Under the pieces are notes generated by a model that made no database searches, was not told the origin of the DNA, and saw only the letters and a program-made list of their open reading frames with translations. The translations under genes were made by a program, and so were the position numbers. Below are positions 58,738-64,000 of a stretch of 64,000 bases of DNA, piece after piece. The stretch is from Gordonia hongkongensis (lineage in GTDB: Bacteria > Actinomycetota > Actinomycetes > Mycobacteriales > Mycobacteriaceae): assembly GCF_023078355.1 (NCBI RefSeq), contig NZ_CP095553.1, forward strand, positions 49,583-113,582, given 5' to 3'. Positions within the stretch are counted from its first letter, which is position 1, and each line of letters opens with the position of its first letter.

Positions 58738-59211
58738 TTAGGGACGCTCGACCAGGGTGGTGGTGTCGGCTGCGTCGAGCCAGTCGAGGTCGGTGTGGCC
58801 GAGGCCGGCGGCGATGGCGGTTGCGGTTTCGCGCCACGAGGTCAGCTCGGCCAGGGCTAGGTGGGGTTGGCCGGTGGAAAACGATGCCCGTGCGGCGTCG
58901 ACGAGGTTGTGGGCGCAGGTGTCGCGGTCGCGGGGGGACAGGGCGAGCATCCAGGGAAACACTCGGGTCATCCGCTGGGCGAGTGGACCGTCGTCGTCGA
59001 CGGCCACGCCGATGAGCTGGGCGGCGAACTCAAGCAGGCGGGTGCGGCCATCGGCTTCGCGCTGCGACATGAGCACGAGGTTCTCGCCGTCGCGGCGGGT
59101 CACCGTCACGGGGTGATCCTCGGCCTCGGCGAACACCTCAGCGGGGCGCTTACTCAGGTCAGAGGAGTGACGCTTGGAGGTGCGCACGGCGGTCTGTGTC
59201 ATGCCCGCCAT
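58738..59211 (-). CDS. Phd/YefM-type antitoxin
   Basis: 157 residues from ATG 59211 (or 59202). SKRHSSDLSKRPAEVFAEAE, DHPVTVTRRDGENLVLMSQR is the Phd/YefM DNA-binding fold (V.VTR.DGE.LVLMS). The C-terminal 90 residues (LLEFAAQLIGVAVDDDGPLA, FPWMLALSPRDRDTCAHNLV) are longer than usual and should bind the toxin. GTTCGAAC-like half-sites near 59225-59255 may be the operator. Followed by the RelE-type toxin. Confidence 0.8.
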   Translation of the reverse strand: MAGMTQTAVRTSKRHSSDLSKRPAEVFAEAEDHPVTVTRRDGENLVLMSQREADGRTRLLEFAAQLIGVAVDDDGPLAQRMTRVFPWMLALSPRDRDTCAHNLVDAARASFSTGQPHLALAELTSWRETATAIAAGLGHTDLDWLDAADTTTLVERP

Positions 59212-59336
59212 CGTATTCGGAACGTGTTCGGAAGTCTACTGCGATGTTCGAACTTAGGGGCGACGTGGGGTACGCAATCGTAGCGACAGCGAGAGCTCGG
59301 AGGTCTGTGCCGATCGCTCCTGCGATCATTGTTCTC

Positions 59337-59642
59337 GTGACCGAGAAGAGCATCCGCGACCAGTTGTGGCGTGCCGCGGACCTGGATGGGTCTCAGTGAG
59401 CCTTGCTTGAGGCGGCGGCCTTGGCAGGCCGTGCACCGACGTGGCTACAGCGGCTCGGTCGAAGCGTGGACGCGTTGTGGAGGCGACTGGCCGATCTCGG
59501 TGAAGAGCAGGCGGCGCTGATGGATTCACTCGAGGCCGCGGCGCCGCAGAAGACGTATCTGAGAGTCGTCACTGGCCCAGATAACCCCTCGGTGAGCAGA
59601 CCAGCCTTTCCACTGGGCAGCCAGTTCGGCGCGGTCCAATAG
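59337..59642 (+). pseudogene. Small helical frame with an in-frame TGA, upstream of the IetAS-like pair
   Basis: GTG 59337 reads MTEKSIRDQLWRAADLDGSQ to TGA 59397-59399. The same frame then continues ALLEAAALAGRAPTWLQRLG, RSVDALWRRLADLGEEQAAL for 80 codons to 59642. The two parts look like one helical protein interrupted by a stop, or the second could start at TTG 59403. No ribosome site is clear. May be a decayed accessory gene of the downstream pair, or nothing. Confidence 0.3.
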
Positions 59643-59707
59643 CTGAGAGATCACCACAGGTAAGGTGCCGAGCAACAGCATGGGTTGGCGATGATTGAGG
59701 GAGGCCG

Positions 59708-60667
59708 ATGATGGCGCGTGCGGACCTGCTTCTCGATCTCGTCGAGGCTGAGCGCCGTGGTGATCGCGACCGTTTCCGCGTGCTCGTCGAGGCGGTGATC
59801 GCTGAGGAGCGAGCCAACCAGCATCATCTCGTCGCCGACCGCCTTTCCGAGCTGATCACCACCACCGGGCAGGCCGTTCCGCGTGATGACCGCGCCGCAG
59901 CGATTCGTGACTTGGTGCAGGAGATCGTTCCTCATCGGCGCCTGGACGAGTTGGAACTTGCTCCGGTCCCGCACAGGGTCGTCACCGAGCTGATCGAGGA
60001 GCAGAAGCGCGCCGAGCTGCTGCGCAGCTACGGGATTGAGCCCCGCAATCGACTGCTGCTGTCCGGCCCGCCGGGCAACGGCAAGACCAGTGTCGCCGAG
60101 GCCATTGCCTCGGAGCTGATGCTGCCCTTCTACGTCATCCGTTACGAAGGGGTCGTATCAAGTTTCCTGGGCGAGACCGCCGCACGGCTCGACAACGCCT
60201 TCGAGTTCGCCCGCACCCGCCGCTGCGTGCTGTTCTTCGACGAACTCGACACCATCGCCAAGGAACGATCCGACGAGCACGAGACTGGGGAGATCAAACG
60301 GGTTGTCTCGACCCTGCTGCTCCAGATCGACCAGCTTCCCCCGCATGTGTTGTTGGTGGGAGCGACCAACCACAGCGAACTTCTCGACCGGGCGGCATGG
60401 CGACGCTTCCAGATTCGCGCTGAACTTGAACCGCCGAGTCGTGCACAGGCCACCCGCTTCCTGGAACGCCTCGCCGCTCGGTTGGGCGGCGACCTCGGAT
60501 TCGCCCCCCGGACCTTAGCGGACAAGCTCGCGGGAGCAAGCTTCTCCGAACTGGAGGAGTTCGCGTTGGACGTGCGCCGTAGAGCCGTGCTCGAACTTCC
60601 CGACAGCAACCTACGACGGATCGTTCAGGAACGTCTTGAGCACAGGCGAGATCAGGCGGCGGGGTGA
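59708..60667 (+). CDS. ietA: IetA-like AAA ATPase
   Basis: 319 residues from ATG 59708 behind GGGAGG. An N-terminal helical segment (to about 80) precedes an AAA module: Walker A GPPGNGKTS (120-128), Walker B VLFFDELD (174-181), sensor-1 LVGATNHSE, then arginine-finger WRRFQIRAEL. This is the AAA half of the IetAS pair (AAA ATPase plus subtilisin-like protease), first described as a plasmid-stability module of Agrobacterium Ti plasmids and later counted among phage-defence systems. It overlaps the protease gene by four bases. The ATPase likely restrains or delivers substrate to the protease. Confidence 0.88.
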   Translation: MMARADLLLDLVEAERRGDRDRFRVLVEAVIAEERANQHHLVADRLSELITTTGQAVPRDDRAAAIRDLVQEIVPHRRLDELELAPVPHRVVTELIEEQKRAELLRSYGIEPRNRLLLSGPPGNGKTSVAEAIASELMLPFYVIRYEGVVSSFLGETAARLDNAFEFARTRRCVLFFDELDTIAKERSDEHETGEIKRVVSTLLLQIDQLPPHVLLVGATNHSELLDRAAWRRFQIRAELEPPSRAQATRFLERLAARLGGDLGFAPRTLADKLAGASFSELEEFALDVRRRAVLELPDSNLRRIVQERLEHRRDQAAG

Positions 60668-63279
60668 CCGCGGAGCGCCGGCCGCTCCTGGCGTTCGGGT
60701 CGCCAACGGTGCTAGACCGGCCTAAACAAGGGACACCGAATATGCCGCGCGTGTCCAAACCCAACGCCGGTCGGCAGGGGGAGCGGCTGACGCCGCAGTT
60801 CGGTGCGCTGACTGCAGCGTTTAACGCTGAGCGGGCACGTCTTTCCGCTGACACACCCGACGAGGTCGACCCAGCGCTGGTGGTCGTCTTCGACCTCGCC
60901 GGCAGCATCAAGGACTTCCGCAACGCGATCGACAAGATCGAAGGACTGGAGTTCCTGTCCGAGCTGATCGGAGACCAGTCCGACCCAGACGACGACTTCC
61001 ACATGACCGAGTCCGAGAGCGGCCGCACGGACAAGCCCGTCCAGCACTCCCTGTACTTGATGATGTCGAACGCCAAAGCGATCGACGAACTCCTGCGCCT
61101 GTTCAACGCCTGGCAAGCAGACCCGTCAGCGAAGTTCGCCCACGGCTTGGGCAAGTTCAAGACCGCGTTCCAGCAGCTCACCGCGATCCGACGGTGGGGA
61201 CCAGAAGATCGCATCCGAGAGACCGGCCTGCGCGAGCAGTGGCAGGAGAAACTCGACGTCGTCGGCCAGTCCGTCAGCACCGTGATGGTCGAAGTCGAGC
61301 TGTGGTACCGCCGCGACGCCGCAAAGCGCACCACAGCACAAGCACACGTCGAGCAGGTCATCTCCGACAGTGGCGGCCGTGTGCTCGACCGCTCCCAGAT
61401 CGGCGAGATCAACTACCACGCCCTGCTCGCGGAGCTGCCGATCCAACAGGTTCACTCGCTGCTGGCCGACGGGGCCGCGTCGATCCGGCTACTGACCACC
61501 GACGAAGTCATGTTCGTCAACCCGTTCACTCCCATGAGCGTCGCACCACCGACCACAGAACCGGTCAGCGAGGTCCGCCTACAACCCGGAGAACGCACCG
61601 ACGGCCTGCCCAGGGTCGCCCTACTGGATGGGTTGCCGTTTCCCAACCACGACGCCCTCGCCGGCCGGCTGGTAGTCGACGACCCCGACGGGCTCGGCGA
61701 GAACTACCCGCTGGGCGCGCGCCACCACGGCACCGCGATGGCCTCGCTGATCATCCACGGTGACCTCTCGGCCGACGGCGAACCGCTCGACCGGCCACTG
61801 TATGTCCGGCCGATCATGCGACCCCACGAGTTCATGACAGGACACGAGCAGATCCTCCCGGACCGGTTGCTCACCGATCTGCTGCACCGCGCGGTCAAAC
61901 GAATCGTCGAAGGAGAGGCAGGTCGGAGTCCGGTCGCGCCGAGCGTGCGCATCATCAACCTCTCCATCGGTGCGCAAGCCCGAGCGCTCGTGCGCCGAAT
62001 GAGCCCCGTCGGACGGCTACTCGACTGGCTGGCCCACTCCTACAACCTGCTGTTCATCGTCAGCGCCGGCAACCACCTCGGCCCGCTCACTATCCCGGCC
62101 GATGCCATCAGCACCACCGATTCGGCACGATCCGCCGCGCTCCGCTCCGTCTACGACGCCGCACTACTGCGAGGCATCCTCCCTCCAGGCGACGCCCTCA
62201 ACGCACTGACCATCGGCGCCACCCACAGCGATGGACTCGGCGACATCGACGTGCCGGACACCGCCTGGGACATCACCCACCCGAACGGCCCAGCCCACTA
62301 CGGCGCGACCGGCCCCGGCGTCGACCGCTCCGTCAAGCCCGACCTCCATCACATCGGAGGCAGGGCGCTCTACGCCCGCCCTGTCACACCGCCGGGCGGG
62401 CAGGAAACCGTCGCGGTGGAACTGGCTCCGACCGCAACCATCGGGCCAGGCCTGCAAGTAGCCGCGCCCGGGCGAGCGGGCGCAACGAACAACACCGTCT
62501 TCACCATCGGCACGAGCAACGCAACCGCGTTGGTGGCCCGCGAAGCCAGCCGCCTGTACGACATCCTCGAAGCCGGCGCGGGCGATCCCGAAGACGCGCC
62601 GCTACCGGACCCGCAGTACCACCCCCTGCTCGTGAGAGCCCTCCTCGCCCACGCCAGCAGTTGGGGCGAATGGGAGGCGCGGCTACGCAGCGAACTCGGC
62701 CTCACCAACCAGCAAGCCCGCCGCCACCTGACCGCGCTCCTGGGCTACGGCCGGCTCGACACCGACCGGCTCGGAACCGCAGCCACGAACAGGGCAGTGC
62801 TGGTCGGCGGGGGACTGATCGCACGCGACCAACGCCACACCTACGAGCTGCCGCTGCCGCCTTCGCTCCGTGCACGCGCAGAGTGGCACCGCTTCACCAT
62901 CACCCTCGCCTACATGGTCCCCACCGTCGGCCAGTTCAACCGCTACCGAAGCGCCAAGGTCTACTTCGCCACGCCGGACACTCAACTTGCCGGCGGCGAG
63001 CGGATCGACGCCGAACATAACTCGGTCAGACGCGGAAGCCTCCAACATGAGATCGTGCAGGGCACTCGCACGATGGTGTTCGGCGACGATGGCACCTTCC
63101 CAATCCACGTCGAGTGCATGGACGACGCCCAACGGCTCCGCGCCGGCAAGACCGTGCGATACGCGCTCGTGGTGTCCGTAGAGACAGCGGAACAGACATC
63201 GACCACCATCCATGACGAGGTACGTACGAAGCTGAGGCAGCAGGTACGCGCTCACGCCCGCGGCCGGGTGCAGAGCTGA
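60664..63279 (+). CDS. ietS: IetS-like subtilisin-family (S8) serine protease
   Basis: 871 residues, GTG 60664 overlapping the AAA stop (GTGA). An N-terminal domain of about 300 residues has no signal peptide, so it is cytoplasmic. Then the S8 triad in order: RVALLDGLPF (D322), ARHHGTAMASLI (H355), oxyanion VSAGNH (N470), TIGTSNATALVAR (S618). The C-terminal 250 residues include LLAHASSWGEWEARLRSELG and beta-rich TFTITLAYMVPTVGQF-like strands. In IetAS pairs the protease is the toxic part. No truncation or missing catalytic residue, so it should be active. Confidence 0.88.
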   Translation: MTAERRPLLAFGSPTVLDRPKQGTPNMPRVSKPNAGRQGERLTPQFGALTAAFNAERARLSADTPDEVDPALVVVFDLAGSIKDFRNAIDKIEGLEFLSELIGDQSDPDDDFHMTESESGRTDKPVQHSLYLMMSNAKAIDELLRLFNAWQADPSAKFAHGLGKFKTAFQQLTAIRRWGPEDRIRETGLREQWQEKLDVVGQSVSTVMVEVELWYRRDAAKRTTAQAHVEQVISDSGGRVLDRSQIGEINYHALLAELPIQQVHSLLADGAASIRLLTTDEVMFVNPFTPMSVAPPTTEPVSEVRLQPGERTDGLPRVALLDGLPFPNHDALAGRLVVDDPDGLGENYPLGARHHGTAMASLIIHGDLSADGEPLDRPLYVRPIMRPHEFMTGHEQILPDRLLTDLLHRAVKRIVEGEAGRSPVAPSVRIINLSIGAQARALVRRMSPVGRLLDWLAHSYNLLFIVSAGNHLGPLTIPADAISTTDSARSAALRSVYDAALLRGILPPGDALNALTIGATHSDGLGDIDVPDTAWDITHPNGPAHYGATGPGVDRSVKPDLHHIGGRALYARPVTPPGGQETVAVELAPTATIGPGLQVAAPGRAGATNNTVFTIGTSNATALVAREASRLYDILEAGAGDPEDAPLPDPQYHPLLVRALLAHASSWGEWEARLRSELGLTNQQARRHLTALLGYGRLDTDRLGTAATNRAVLVGGGLIARDQRHTYELPLPPSLRARAEWHRFTITLAYMVPTVGQFNRYRSAKVYFATPDTQLAGGERIDAEHNSVRRGSLQHEIVQGTRTMVFGDDGTFPIHVECMDDAQRLRAGKTVRYALVVSVETAEQTSTTIHDEVRTKLRQQVRAHARGRVQS

Positions 63280-63745
63280 TCTAACTGGGTCGGGAATATC
63301 ATTCGACCGGTGTCTGAAGGCTGAAAACGGATCTGTTGCAGCTGATTCCAGAGTTCGCCTTCGCTGACGTCGACGTCGGTCAGTGATTGGGACCGGGTCT
63401 AGCGGCTCGCTGAGAGCCGCCGTGGCGGGGTAGGTGAGCGCCTAACTCGGCTACCCCGCCACGGTGCCCGGTTCAGACTCCCAGACACCGACAGGTTGAA
63501 GGGGGGGTGCATGGTGGGGGTCCCCTCCCTCCCCTGTGCGAGCGCTCTCTCGTTGGGTGTGGCAACAGAGCAACGCGACGGTAACGAATAGCAAACCTCC
63601 GATTCGCTGACATGACGGGCGCGCGCCGGCCCTTTTGGTTGCAATGAACGGTCGTGGTGGTCTCAGATTTCCGTAGGGAATCGGTTGTGTAGCAATGGTT
63701 TTTAATTCTGTTGTGCGGTAGTATGTTTCATATGGAGTCAGAGAG
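63280..63745. other. Gene-free region after the IetAS-like pair, with one strong hairpin
   Basis: 466 bases; no convincing gene. A hairpin at 63420-63464 is listed separately. The stretch 63480-63730 shows mixed low-complexity and AT-richer parts (for example near 63690-63732), in contrast to the palindromic sequence that follows. Confidence 0.45.
63420..63464. terminator. Perfect 14-bp inverted repeat, probable terminator
   Basis: CCGTGGCGGGGTAG (63420-63433) and its exact complement (63451-63464) flank a 17-base loop, about 140 bases after the protease gene. No T run, as is common for high-GC intrinsic terminators. Confidence 0.65.
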
Positions 63746-64000
63746 CGCCCGCAGGGCGGTCGGTGGGTGTGGGTGCAGGGTCGGCCGCAGGCCGGCACGG
63801 CGGCGTCCAGGCCCGTTGCACGGCGGGAGTCGTGATAGACTGTGCGACATGAAACACGGTGCACCACAACCACCTTCCAGCAAATCGGCCGTAGGCCGAT
63901 GGGGAGCGGGACACCGAAACGTTACGCCACTACGGCGCCGCTTGCGGCGCCCTTCGGGCGCGCTTGCGCGCCGAACCCCGACGGGGCGCTTGCGCCCCGG
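63746..64000. repeat. Cluster of GC-rich palindromes at the right edge, telomere-like
   Basis: Seven palindromes in 255 bases: CGCCC-GCA-GGGCG (63746-63758), CGGCC-GCA-GGCCG (63782-63794), ATCGGCC-GTA-GGCCGAT (63884-63900), GGCGCCGC-TT-GCGGCGCC (63934-63951), GGCGCGC-TT-GCGCGCC (63957-63972), CCCCG-A-CGGGG (63976-63986) and CGGGGCGC-TT-GCGCCCCG (63982-63999). The three large ones share CGCTTGCG at the centre. Closely packed palindromes with three-base loops are a hallmark of the telomeres of actinobacterial linear replicons. Whether the molecule ends here cannot be seen. Confidence 0.55.

Noticed and set aside
1..64000. CRISPR arrays
   Set aside because: No regularly spaced direct repeats of about 24-37 bases were seen, and no cas genes.
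1..64000. tRNA, rRNA or integrase with att sites that would mark a chromosomal integrative element
   Set aside because: No cloverleaf-like GGTTCGAATCC arm in context, no rRNA sequence and no integrase gene were recognised; the rep/par set favours a plasmid.
63849..64000. Open frame from ATG 63849 (MKHGAPQPPSSKSAVGRWG) to the window end
   Set aside because: It is open only because the palindromes lack stops; no ribosome site, arginine-rich product.

Overview
The window is high-GC actinobacterial accessory DNA, most likely from a mycolate-bearing genus (Mycolicibacterium, Gordonia, Rhodococcus or Nocardia type). The indicators are WhiB-like proteins, an Rv1828-type MerR regulator, an LGFP-repeat protein, a mycobacteriophage-type lysin and a TIGR00027-type methyltransferase. 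No rRNA, tRNA, ribosomal or central-metabolism genes were seen. The gene set is that of a large plasmid: conjugation genes, a primase-polymerase Rep protein, a ParA plus ribbon-helix-helix partition pair, defence and toxin-antitoxin genes, and insertion sequences. A Tap/Tpg-like gene pair, together with a run of GC-rich palindromes in the last 255 bases, suggests a linear plasmid whose telomere lies at or just beyond the right edge. That is an inference.

Layout. 1-7.7 kb: conjugation cluster (a TcpC-like protein running off the left edge, an FtsK-type coupling ATPase, and membrane or secreted accessory proteins). 7.7-10.7 kb: an excisionase-type regulator facing a run of small, mostly uncharacterised, cysteine-rich proteins across a perfect inverted repeat. 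10.8-15.5 kb: an XRE regulator, a metallo-beta-lactamase-fold hydrolase and a methyltransferase, then an opposing operon of two HTH proteins, an ImmA/IrrE peptidase and a multispanning membrane protein. 15.8-28 kb: plasmid core, with tandem WhiB-like genes, candidate origin, Rep, NrdH-like redoxin, iteron or parS-like region, parA/parB, the Tap/Tpg-like pair, an Rv1828-like regulator and an RNase II-type enzyme with a C-terminal dsRNA-binding domain. 28.6-31.9 kb: a third WhiB, a degenerate LigD-type ligase, a DUF2690 secreted protein and an XRE-NBR1 fusion.

32.0-37.5 kb is a 5.47-kb IS481-type transposon with matching ends and a 15-bp target duplication. It carries a tetR-SMR-SMR operon and a divergent MerB-like gene, and it is itself invaded by an IS256-family element with its own target duplication. 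37.5-43.6 kb holds a sigma-like factor, a NYN nuclease, a frameshifted PD-(D/E)XK-like protein, an orphan transposase accessory gene and a GH25-like lysin. 44-53.5 kb resembles a secreted-effector region: an LGFP protein with a distinctive C-terminal tip and an orphan copy of that tip, candidate immunity and membrane proteins, a secreted HNH nuclease and paralogous lipoproteins.

53.5-63.3 kb is a defence island: HigBA-type pair, AbiTii-like protein, a gene split by an IS481 element, a Phd/RelE-type pair with a small ORF and a GNAT protein, and an IetAS-type pair (AAA ATPase plus subtilisin-like protease). Seven apparent frameshifts occur in otherwise intact genes, at least four at homopolymers. 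They point either to residual sequencing error or to real decay and should be checked before any gene is called dead.
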